Shown here piece by piece: positions 1-6,033 of a DNA stretch of 6,838 nt (the first letter of the stretch is position 1; each line of letters opens with the position of its first letter). The position numbers were made by a program, and so were the translations under genes. The notes under the pieces were generated by a model. That model was not told where the DNA came from. It worked only from the letters and a program-made list of their open reading frames with translations, and did no database searches. Source of the stretch: Anaerolineales bacterium (lineage in GTDB: Bacteria > Chloroflexota > Anaerolineae > Anaerolineales > DRMV01). The DNA is taken from NCBI GenBank assembly GCA_027044735.1, contig JALUBW010000264.1, positions 1 to 6,838 of the forward strand, read 5' to 3'.

Positions 1-14
1 GTGACGATTGTCAC
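1..14. promoter_or_regulatory. CRP/FNR-like palindrome upstream of icd
   Basis: The sequence GTGACGATTGTCAC is a perfect inverted repeat (GTGAC and GTCAC arms, 4-nt centre). It contains GTGA-N6-TCAC, the core of CRP-type sites. Its centre lies about 42.5 bp before the start site inferred from the -10 at 38-43, close to the position used by class II CRP/FNR activators. The window starts at base 1, so the outer T of the left half-site cannot be checked. The regulator itself is an inference. Confidence 0.45.
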
Positions 15-33
15 CTCAACAATGCAGTTGAGG
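14..33. promoter_or_regulatory. Operator-like palindrome inside the icd promoter
   Basis: CCTCAAC and GTTGAGG are perfect 7-bp inverted arms separated by AATGCA. The site abuts the preceding palindrome and ends just before the extended -10, so it fills the -35/-10 spacer. A protein bound here would either block RNA polymerase or, as MerR-type regulators do, remodel the spacer. No poly-T follows, so it is not a terminator for an upstream gene. Confidence 0.45.
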
Positions 34-34
34 G

Positions 35-43
35 TGATATAAT
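35..43 (+). promoter_or_regulatory. Extended -10 promoter of icd
   Basis: TGATATAAT is a perfect -10 hexamer (TATAAT, 38-43) preceded by the extended TGn motif. With 17-bp spacing the -35 would be CTCAAC (15-20), a poor match to TTGACA, which fits an extended -10 promoter that needs an activator. The predicted start is near base 50, giving a leader of about 64 nt before the icd ATG. Confidence 0.65.
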
Positions 44-50
44 GAGAACA

Positions 51-89
51 ATGTTAGAAAAAGCGGCTTTCGCTTGTTTGAAAACCTAA
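51..89 (+). other. Possible 12-codon leader ORF before icd
   Basis: ATG at 51 opens a 12-residue frame (MLEKAAFACLKT) ending in TAA at 87-89, 24 nt before the icd start. It has no Shine-Dalgarno sequence, but the predicted transcript begins about one base upstream, so it could be read as a leaderless ORF. It also contains a small hairpin (AAGCG 61-65 with CGCTT 71-75). It shows no run of one regulatory amino acid and may be chance. Confidence 0.2.
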
Positions 90-113
90 ACCAACGCAAG
101 GAGAGGCAGAAAA

Positions 114-1520
114 ATGGGCTATACGATTATCCAAGTGCCGGAAGGCGGTGCCAAAATAACCAAGGATGGTGAGCGGCTTATCGTCCCCGACAACCCCATC
201 ATCCCCTTTATTGAGGGCGATGGCACCGGGCGCGATATTTGGCGCGCCGCATCGCGGGTGTTTAACGCCGCGGTTGAAAAAGCCTACAAGGGCAAGCGCA
301 AGATTTATTGGATGGAAGTTTATGCCGGCGAAAAGGCTTACAACAAGTTTGGCGAGTGGCTTCCTGAGGAAACCGTGCAGGCGTTCCGTGAGTTCCTTGT
401 GGGCATCAAAGGCCCGTTGACCACCCCCATCGGCGGCGGCATTCGCTCGCTCAACGTTGCGCTGCGTAAGGCGCTGGATTTGTACGTCTGCCAGCGCCCC
501 GTCAAATACGTGGACGGCGTGCCTTCGCCGGTGAAGCACCCTGAGTATGTGGATATGGTGGTCTTCCGCGAGAACACGGAAGACATTTATGCTGGCATTG
601 AGTTCCAAATGGGTTCGCCCGAGTGGAAGAAGTTTATGGAACTCTTCAAGGAAAACTTCCCTGAAGAGTACGCCAAGATGCGCTTCCCCAACACTTCGGG
701 CATCGGCATCAAGCCGGTTTCCAAAGAAGGCACCGAGCGCTTGGTGCGCGCGGCTATCAAATGGGCGCTCGCGAACAACCGCAAGCGCGTGAGCCTTGTG
801 CACAAGGGCAACATTATGAAATTCACCGAGGGCGCTTTCCGCAACTGGGGTTACGCTCTTGCCAAGCGCGAATTCCGCAACGAAATTGTGACCGAGCGTG
901 AATCGTGGATTTTGAGCAACAAAGAAAAGAACCCCAACTTGACGGATGAAGAAAACGCGCGCATGATTGAGCCCGGCTTTGCCATGCTCCCGCCCGACCG
1001 CAAAGAGGCGGTTATCCAAGAGGTGCGCGACGCCCTCAAACTCTGGCCGACCCACGGCGATGGCAAGTGGAAGTCCAAACTGCTCATCAAAGACACAATC
1101 GCCGACATTGTCTTCCAGCAGACGATCACTCGCGCCCGCGAGTTTGATGTGTTGGCGACGATGAACCTGAACGGCGACTACCTCTCCGACGCGCTGGCGG
1201 CGCAGGTCGGCGGTATGGGCATTGCCCCGGGCGCAAACATCAACTACGACACCGGCCACGCTATCTTTGAAGCCACCCACGGCACGGCTCCGAAATACGC
1301 CGACTTGGACAAAGTCAACCCCAGTTCGGTCATCCTCTCGGGCGAGATGATGTTCCGCTACATGGGTTGGAACGAAGCCGCCGATTTGATTTGGAAGGGT
1401 ATTACCGGCGCGGTGAAAGCCAAGACCGTGACCTACGACTTCCACCGCTTGATGGAAGGGGCTACTCTGCTGAAATGCTCTGAGTTTGGCGAAGCGATTG
1501 TCCAGCACATGGACGACTGA
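114..1520 (+). CDS. icd: NADP-dependent isocitrate dehydrogenase
   Basis: This enzyme oxidatively decarboxylates isocitrate to 2-oxoglutarate in the TCA cycle, making NADPH and acting as a cytosolic dimer. The 468-residue protein aligns throughout with E. coli Icd. Visible substrate residues are S112 and N114 (the E. coli phosphoserine region, IRSLNVALR), R118, R128, R152, Y159 and K231. Metal-binding aspartates are D327, D355 and D359, the last two in the NLNGD family signature. K394/Y395 (APKYA) and Y441/R445 (TYDFHRL) match the E. coli NADP-specificity set. It is about 50 residues longer than the 416-residue E. coli enzyme because of an insertion at roughly 264-322, which matches the longer cyanobacterial form as I recall it. 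The ATG at 114 is preceded by AAGGAGAGG (98-106) at 7-nt spacing. It has its own promoter upstream and a strong terminator downstream. The family assignment is near certain; cofactor preference is inferred from residues. Confidence 0.97.
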   Translation: MGYTIIQVPEGGAKITKDGERLIVPDNPIIPFIEGDGTGRDIWRAASRVFNAAVEKAYKGKRKIYWMEVYAGEKAYNKFGEWLPEETVQAFREFLVGIKGPLTTPIGGGIRSLNVALRKALDLYVCQRPVKYVDGVPSPVKHPEYVDMVVFRENTEDIYAGIEFQMGSPEWKKFMELFKENFPEEYAKMRFPNTSGIGIKPVSKEGTERLVRAAIKWALANNRKRVSLVHKGNIMKFTEGAFRNWGYALAKREFRNEIVTERESWILSNKEKNPNLTDEENARMIEPGFAMLPPDRKEAVIQEVRDALKLWPTHGDGKWKSKLLIKDTIADIVFQQTITRAREFDVLATMNLNGDYLSDALAAQVGGMGIAPGANINYDTGHAIFEATHGTAPKYADLDKVNPSSVILSGEMMFRYMGWNEAADLIWKGITGAVKAKTVTYDFHRLMEGATLLKCSEFGEAIVQHMDD

Positions 1521-1526
1521 CACGCC

Positions 1527-1566
1527 TCAGGCACGGCTCGCGCGCGGGCCGTGCCTGATATTTTTT
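1527..1566 (+). terminator. Intrinsic terminator between icd and sdhC
   Basis: TCAGGCACGGC (1527-1537) pairs perfectly with GCCGTGCCTGA (1548-1558). The stem can extend by three more pairs (one U-G) to a CGCG tetraloop at 1541-1544. It is followed directly by TATTTTTT (1559-1566). This is a textbook rho-independent terminator starting 7 nt after the icd stop. Only 32 nt separate it from the sdhC ATG, so it may act as a partial terminator that sets sdh expression below icd. Confidence 0.88.
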
Positions 1567-1585
1567 GACTGCACATACCATTTGT

Positions 1586-1592
1586 GAGGAGG
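1586..1592 (+). promoter_or_regulatory. sdhC ribosome binding site fixing the start
   Basis: GAGGAGG lies 6 nt before the ATG at 1599. An in-frame GTG at 1584 would start inside this Shine-Dalgarno sequence and has none of its own, so the ATG is the true start. A nearly identical leader stands before sdhD (GAGGAGG at 2019-2025). Confidence 0.8.
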
Positions 1593-1598
1593 TCTCGT

Positions 1599-2000
1599 AT
1601 GTCCTTCAAAACCGCTATGGAGGGTTACGCCAAGTATGAGGGCTTGGGCAACTGGGCTTTCATCCTGCACCGCCTCGCGGGGCTGGGTGTAATCCTCTTC
1701 CTCATCATCCACGTGTTGGACACGGCGGCAGTGTACTTCAAACCGAGTTTGTATGCCGATGCCGTGTCGCTTTACCGCTCCCCTGTGTTTGGCATTGGGG
1801 AAATTATTTTGGTGCTCTGTGTGATTTATCACGGTCTGAACGGCTTGCGGATTATCTACTTTGACATGATAAATCCCAACCTGTGGACAATAGAAATCAA
1901 CCGCAAGTCGGTGATTTGGACCTGGATTATCACCTTGGTACTCTGGCTCCCGGCCGCGGTGGTGATGGGTAGCCACATCATTGAGCATTTGGGCAGTTGA
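1599..2000 (+). CDS. sdhC: Succinate dehydrogenase cytochrome b subunit SdhC
   Basis: This is the first membrane-anchor subunit of complex II (succinate:quinone oxidoreductase), which holds heme b and helps form the quinone site in the cytoplasmic membrane. The 133-residue protein has three hydrophobic helices, at about 20-45, 63-87 and 104-128. H24-R25 (LHRLAG) matches the quinone-site HR of E. coli SdhC. H78 in YHGLNGLR corresponds to the E. coli heme ligand H84. H38 in helix I is absent from E. coli SdhC but sits where diheme enzymes have a second ligand. The gene is first of sdhCDAB, 32 nt before sdhD. No clear promoter lies between the icd terminator and this start. The position and motifs make the role secure; the C versus D label follows gene order. 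Confidence 0.92.
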   Translation: MSFKTAMEGYAKYEGLGNWAFILHRLAGLGVILFLIIHVLDTAAVYFKPSLYADAVSLYRSPVFGIGEIILVLCVIYHGLNGLRIIYFDMINPNLWTIEINRKSVIWTWIITLVLWLPAAVVMGSHIIEHLGS

Positions 2001-2032
2001 CCTGCACAGTGCCTGCATGAGGAGGTTTCGTT

Positions 2033-2413
2033 ATGACCACCCAAACCAGAAAAGTTGAAGTGCCTCAAGGCTGGGAGGCGTTTGCTTGGAAGTGGATGCG
2101 CTACTCGGGCGTGCTCATTTTCATCCTGGCCTGGATACATGTGCTTATTCAAGATATTTTGGTCGGTGTTTACAACATTGACATCAACTATGTTGCCGGA
2201 CGCTGGCATGGCGGCTTCTGGCGCGTTTACGACTTCTTGCTGCTGTTCTTTGCTTTCTCGCACGGCATGAACGGCACGCGGCAGGTGCTTGCAGATTACA
2301 TCCACGGCGCGGGCGCACGGCGCGCTTTGAACTGGATTCTGCTCATAATCTGGGCAGTGGTAGTCGTTATCGGCACCGTCGCGATTTTCGGCTTTACACC
2401 CCCCGCGGCGTGA
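2033..2413 (+). CDS. sdhD: Succinate dehydrogenase membrane anchor SdhD
   Basis: This is the second complex II anchor subunit, pairing with SdhC to bind heme b and quinone. The 126-residue protein has helices at about 25-48, 62-85 and 97-121. H77 in SHGMNGTR aligns with the E. coli SdhD heme ligand H71. D88-Y89 (LADY) matches the E. coli D82-Y83 pair, where the tyrosine contacts quinone. H36 in helix I is an additional ligand candidate. R23, H36, H77 and R83 repeat the spacing of SdhC R25, H38, H78 and R84, so the two anchors look like diverged paralogues. The ATG at 2033 has GAGGAGG at 2019-2025 with a 7-nt spacer. It lies 35 nt before sdhA in the same operon. Confidence 0.92.
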   Translation: MTTQTRKVEVPQGWEAFAWKWMRYSGVLIFILAWIHVLIQDILVGVYNIDINYVAGRWHGGFWRVYDFLLLFFAFSHGMNGTRQVLADYIHGAGARRALNWILLIIWAVVVVIGTVAIFGFTPPAA

Positions 2414-2448
2414 GTTGAGGCCGGCATCCCTTAGAAGGAGTTGTAATT

Positions 2449-4248
2449 ATGAGCATCAAAACCCATCAGTACGAAGTGGTAATTGTCGGTGCTGGTGGCG
2501 CAGGCTTGATGGCGGCTCTTTATGCTTCCAAAAAGGCCTCTACCGCCGTCATCAGTAAACTGTACCCCAGCCGTTCACACACCGGCGCGGCTCAGGGCGG
2601 CATCAGCGCCGCGTTGGGCAATATTGAAGAAGACCGCCCCGAATGGCACACTTACGATACCGTCAAAGGCAGCGACTACTTGGGCGACCAAGACGCAATT
2701 GAGTTTATGTGCTTCAAAGCCCCCGAACTGGTTTACGAACTGGAGCACATGGGGTTGCCTTTTGACCGCACACCCGAAGGGCGCATCATGCAACGCCCGT
2801 TTGGCGGTCATACCAACAACGAAACGGGCAAACCGGTGCGCCGCGCCTGCCACGCCGCCGACCGCACCGGTCACATGATCCTCCAGACCCTCTACCAGCA
2901 GTGCATCAAAAACAACGTCACCTTCTTTGATGAATTTCAGGTGCTGGATCTCATCATGGTCAACGGCAAAGCCGCCGGTGTGGTTGCAATTGAAATTGCT
3001 ACCGGCGACATCCACGTTTTCCATGCTAAGGCCGTGATTCTCGCCACCGGCGGCTGGGGCAGGGTCTGGGAAATCACTTCCAACGCCTACGCCTACACCG
3101 GCGACGCCCCGGCAATGATTTTACGCAAGGGCTTGCCGGTTGAGGACATGGAATTCTTCCAGTTCCACCCGACCGGCATTTACAAACTGGGCATTTTGAT
3201 CACCGAGGGCGTGCGCGGCGAGGGCGGCGTGCTTATCAATGATAAGGGCGAGCGCTTTATGGAGCGCTACGCTCCGCATGTGAAAGACCTCGCTTCGCGT
3301 GACGTGGTCAGCCGCGCCATGTACATTGAGATGAAAGAAGGCCGCGGCATCAACGGTCAGCGCTACCTCTACTTGGATGTGCGCCCCGAGACGGTCAACA
3401 AATATGCCAAGATTGACGGGCGCACCAACCCCGACGGCACGCCCTACCAGGTTACTGCCGAGGACATCCTCCGCAAACTGCCCGACATCATTGACTTCTG
3501 CAAGACTTACCTCGGCGTTGACCCCGTGAAAGAGCCGATGCCTGTCCAGCCAACGGCGCACTACGCCATGGGCGGCATCCCGACCAACATAAAAACCGAG
3601 GTGCTTGCCGACGAAAAGAATACCGTGGTTCCCGGTTTGTATGCGGCGGGCGAAAATGCGTGCGTTTCGGTGCACGGCGCCAACCGCTTGGGCACCAATT
3701 CGCTGCTGGACTTGGTGGTGTTCGGTAAAGAGGCGGGCATTCACGCGGCGGAATACGCGGCGGGCGCGCAGTTTGAACCTTTGCCCGATGACGCCGCCGA
3801 TTACGCACGCTCTCAACTGGATGCCATTCTCAACAGCAAAGGCAACGAGCGCGTCGCCGATATTGCCAAAGAGATGAAGCACGAGATGATGGACAAGGTC
3901 GGCGTGTTCCGCACCGAAGAGGGTATGCAAGAGGCGCTGGACAAAATCCGCGAACTCAAAGAGCGCTTCAAGCATATCCACATTGACGACCACGGCAAAG
4001 TTTTCAACACCGATTTGCTCACCGCTTGGGAACTCAGCAACCTGCTTGACGTGGCGGAAATCACCACGGCTTCGGCCTTAGCCCGCAAAGAAAGCCGTGG
4101 CGCCCATTCCCGCGATGATTACCCCAAGCGCGACGACCAGAACTGGCTGAAACACACCTTGGCCTGGCGGCGTGAAAACGGCGAGATAGAACTGCGCTAC
4201 AAGCCCGTCGTAATCACCAAGTACCAGCCCAAGGAACGCGTGTACTAA
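2449..4248 (+). CDS. sdhA: Succinate dehydrogenase flavoprotein subunit SdhA
   Basis: This is the catalytic subunit that oxidises succinate to fumarate and passes two electrons through covalently bound FAD to SdhB on the cytoplasmic face of the membrane. In the 599-residue protein the dinucleotide-binding motif VGAGGAGL is at 13-20, and H44 in [10 protein letters not shown] is the covalent FAD attachment residue. Active-site residues are visible: H240 (FQFHPTG), T252-E253 ([10 protein letters not shown]), the proton-transfer arginine R284 (SRDVV), H371 (HYAMGG) and R413 (HGANRLG). The C-terminal helical and capping region holds the conserved [10 protein letters not shown] stretch (550-559). 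Compared with E. coli there is a short extra segment around 316-337 before the second half of the capping domain. The start at 2449 has AAGGAG at 2435-2440 with an 8-nt spacer. The covalent histidine and SdhCD context favour SDH over soluble fumarate reductase or L-aspartate oxidase. Confidence 0.97.
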   Translation: MSIKTHQYEVVIVGAGGAGLMAALYASKKASTAVISKLYPSRSHTGAAQGGISAALGNIEEDRPEWHTYDTVKGSDYLGDQDAIEFMCFKAPELVYELEHMGLPFDRTPEGRIMQRPFGGHTNNETGKPVRRACHAADRTGHMILQTLYQQCIKNNVTFFDEFQVLDLIMVNGKAAGVVAIEIATGDIHVFHAKAVILATGGWGRVWEITSNAYAYTGDAPAMILRKGLPVEDMEFFQFHPTGIYKLGILITEGVRGEGGVLINDKGERFMERYAPHVKDLASRDVVSRAMYIEMKEGRGINGQRYLYLDVRPETVNKYAKIDGRTNPDGTPYQVTAEDILRKLPDIIDFCKTYLGVDPVKEPMPVQPTAHYAMGGIPTNIKTEVLADEKNTVVPGLYAAGENACVSVHGANRLGTNSLLDLVVFGKEAGIHAAEYAAGAQFEPLPDDAADYARSQLDAILNSKGNERVADIAKEMKHEMMDKVGVFRTEEGMQEALDKIRELKERFKHIHIDDHGKVFNTDLLTAWELSNLLDVAEITTASALARKESRGAHSRDDYPKRDDQNWLKHTLAWRRENGEIELRYKPVVITKYQPKERVY

Positions 4249-4260
4249 GGAGGCGGCGCG

Positions 4261-4980
4261 ATGTTGGAAAAAGTCACCCTGAAAATCCTACGCTACAACC
4301 CCGAGAAGGACGCTCAGCCTCATTACGAGCGCTACACGGTGGAGGCTGAGCCTACCGACCGGATTTTGGATGTTTTGGAGAAAATCAAGGCATACCAAGA
4401 TGGTACTTTGACCTTCCGCCGCTCCTGCGCCCACGGCGTTTGCGGTTCGTGCGCCATGCGCATCAACGGACGCAACCGGCTGGCGTGCAAAACCTTGCTC
4501 AAGACCCTTGACACCAGCAAGGAAATCACCGTTGAGCCGATTTTGGGCTTGCCGCGGGTCAAAGACCTCATTGTGGACATGACCACCTTCTTTGACAACT
4601 ACAAGAAGGTCATGCCTTACTTCATCAACGATGAACCGCTGCCGGAGGATGGCCGCGAGCGGCTGCAATCGCCCGAGGAGCGCGCCCGCTTTGACGACAC
4701 CACCAAGTGCATCCTTTGCGGCGCGTGCACTACTGCCTGCCCCACTTTCTGGGCTGACAACTCCTACGTTGGCCCCTCGGCGATTGTCAACGCCCACCGC
4801 TTTATCTTTGACAGCCGTGACCGCGCCGCCGCCGAGCGTCTCAAAATACTCGCCGGCGATAGCGGCGTTTTCCGCTGCCGCACGGCGTTCAACTGCACTG
4901 AAGCCTGTCCGCGCGAAATCAAAATCACCAAAGCCATCGCCGAAGTCAAGCGCGCCATCATCACCGGCCGGCTGGACTGA
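4261..4980 (+). CDS. sdhB: Succinate dehydrogenase iron-sulfur subunit SdhB
   Basis: This subunit carries electrons from SdhA to the membrane quinone through three clusters. The 239-residue protein has an N-terminal ferredoxin fold with [2Fe-2S] ligands C56, C61, C64 and C76. The C-terminal domain has C150, C153, C156 and C216 for [4Fe-4S], and C160, C206 and C212 for [3Fe-4S]. E. coli uses Asp at the C64 position; Cys here is the commoner form. Relative to E. coli, the quinone-site W164 is replaced by A165 and H207 by R207, a pattern I recall from actinobacterial Sdh2. AAGGAGG (4247-4253) overlaps the sdhA stop and lies 7 nt before the ATG, so translation is probably coupled to sdhA. It is the last gene of the operon. 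Confidence 0.97.
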   Translation: MLEKVTLKILRYNPEKDAQPHYERYTVEAEPTDRILDVLEKIKAYQDGTLTFRRSCAHGVCGSCAMRINGRNRLACKTLLKTLDTSKEITVEPILGLPRVKDLIVDMTTFFDNYKKVMPYFINDEPLPEDGRERLQSPEERARFDDTTKCILCGACTTACPTFWADNSYVGPSAIVNAHRFIFDSRDRAAAERLKILAGDSGVFRCRTAFNCTEACPREIKITKAIAEVKRAIITGRLD

Positions 4981-5014
4981 AACACCACTCGGTTGTGCTT
5001 CCCCCTCCAAACAA

Positions 5015-5041
5015 AAAGCCCCGACCACCCGTCGGGGCTTT
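5015..5041. terminator. Bidirectional terminator between convergent genes
   Basis: AAAGCCCCGAC (5015-5025) and GTCGGGGCTTT (5031-5041) form a perfect 11-bp stem with a CACCC loop, 34 nt after the sdhB stop. On the plus strand it is followed by an interrupted pyrimidine tract (TTTCCTCTTTCC). On the minus strand the stem runs into TTTTTGTTTGG, a better U-tract. It can therefore end both the sdh transcript and the minus-strand lipoprotein transcript. Confidence 0.85.
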
Positions 5042-5048
5042 CCTCTTT

Positions 5049-5099
5049 CCTCAATTCCTCAATCCCTTAGTGCCTTATCCCTTACTCCCTTACTCCCTC
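5049..5099. repeat. Degenerate short tandem repeat, pyrimidine-rich on plus strand
   Basis: Short units such as TCCTCAAT and CCCTTACT recur almost in tandem, for example ACTCCCTT and ACTCCCTC at 5084-5099, with one strand nearly all pyrimidine. It fills the gap between the terminator hairpin and the stop codon of the minus-strand lipoprotein gene, so it lies in the 3' untranslated part of that transcript (read there as purine-rich GGGAGTAA-like units). Confidence 0.5.
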
Positions 5100-6033
5100 A
5101 CTTCCCTGCCTTCATCTCCATCTCCGTATCCACAGTCACCGGCAGGGGGATGGATTCGCTGCCAGTGGGGTCTAAAAGGTGAATTGTGCCTTCCATGTGC
5201 TGGTTCACGCTGGCGTCGGTGGGGATGCCGTCTTTCAAATTTAGGCTCATTGTGCCTTTTTGAGTGCCTTTTATGTCATATTTGGCGTTGAACATGGGAA
5301 GTTTGTATAACTGGTCGGGGTCGCTTGACAGCGTGCCTTGAAACTCTATGACCACTTGGTCGCCTTTGAGCGATTTTACGGTGTACTCGGTGTGCACGGT
5401 TATTGGGAAGAAGGAATTGAGGGTTATATCGCTTGACCACTTGCTCCCCACTTGCCGGGGGGTGTCGCCGTATGGGCCAAAAGTAGAAGCGAACTGGTCT
5501 TCTAAGGTCTTTTCGCCAAGCGTTTGGGTGAGCGATTGGTGGTATCGCTTCAACTCTTCGCCCTGCAGGCCGGATTCCTTTTCCATTTGCTTGAACATTT
5601 CATCCAGCCCTACCACCTTTTTCACTGCACCGTTTGGGGTAAATACCACGCTGAGTTTTTTACCTACCAAAAGGTTCAAACCGACAAATTCTTTTGGGGG
5701 CTTTTCGTCTTTGGCAGAGTCGTAGTGTAGGTTAGTCCCTTTGCCTTGTTTTTGGGAAATGGCGATGTGGTCGTAAGTCATTTCTACCGTTGCGTTGCCG
5801 TTGGAGTCCACGTCAACCACTTTCCAAGTGTAGCCTATTTCCATGTCCTGAGTTATATCTTGTTTTTGCCCCATAAATTCTTGCGTGAAATGCTGGTGGA
5901 TTTTTGTGGTGATGTGGTAGGTGGAGCCGGGCTTTAGGTGAAGTTGGATTTTGAATTGCTTAGGGGCGCAGGCGCTGAGTAGAGCCAGCAGGGCTATCAG
6001 GGCAATTGCTAAGAGTGAGTGTTTTTTGTTCAT
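5098..6033 (-). CDS. Secreted lipoprotein, DUF6263-like
   Basis: The 311-residue product starts with a lysine-containing n-region (MNKKH), a hydrophobic stretch and the lipobox LSAC. C22 would be lipidated after signal peptidase II cleavage, so the protein should be anchored outside the cytoplasmic membrane. The mature part is beta-strand-rich, with no cysteines or recognisable catalytic motif. It reads like the DUF6263 family (a lipoprotein family of unknown function): LKPGSTY, then IGYTWKVVDVDSNGNATVEM, then a repeated 'threshold-and-threonine' strand pattern. That match is from memory and moderate. The chosen ATG (6031-6033) has GGAGG at 6040-6044 with a 6-nt spacer; a TTG one codon upstream would have only 3 nt. 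The gene begins 74 nt inside the preceding phosphoesterase gene and ends near the convergent terminator. It is visibly AT-richer than the TCA genes (40% G+C in 5641-5700 against 67% in 1201-1260). Confidence 0.85.
   Translation of the reverse strand: MNKKHSLLAIALIALLALLSACAPKQFKIQLHLKPGSTYHITTKIHQHFTQEFMGQKQDITQDMEIGYTWKVVDVDSNGNATVEMTYDHIAISQKQGKGTNLHYDSAKDEKPPKEFVGLNLLVGKKLSVVFTPNGAVKKVVGLDEMFKQMEKESGLQGEELKRYHQSLTQTLGEKTLEDQFASTFGPYGDTPRQVGSKWSSDITLNSFFPITVHTEYTVKSLKGDQVVIEFQGTLSSDPDQLYKLPMFNAKYDIKGTQKGTMSLNLKDGIPTDASVNQHMEGTIHLLDPTGSESIPLPVTVDTEMEMKAGK

Noticed and set aside
1449..1476. Candidate sdh promoter within icd (TTGATG, 16 bp, TGAAAT)
   Set aside because: Only four of six matches in each box, and its transcript would still run into the terminator at 1527-1566.
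54..1523. 489-codon open frame on the minus strand covering all of icd
   Set aside because: It is the antisense shadow of a well-conserved gene, kept open by codon bias. Its GTG start has no clear promoter or domain, and the product resembles no family I know.
1584..1598. Upstream GTG start for sdhC
   Set aside because: The codons lie within the GAGGAGG ribosome binding site; the ATG at 1599 is properly spaced from it.
3121..3993. 290-codon minus-strand frame inside sdhA
   Set aside because: Antisense shadow of sdhA with low-complexity valine-, alanine- and histidine-rich composition and no recognisable motif.
4288..5028. 246-codon minus-strand frame opposite sdhB
   Set aside because: Antisense to a gene with all iron-sulfur ligands intact, and its first codons overlap the terminator hairpin.
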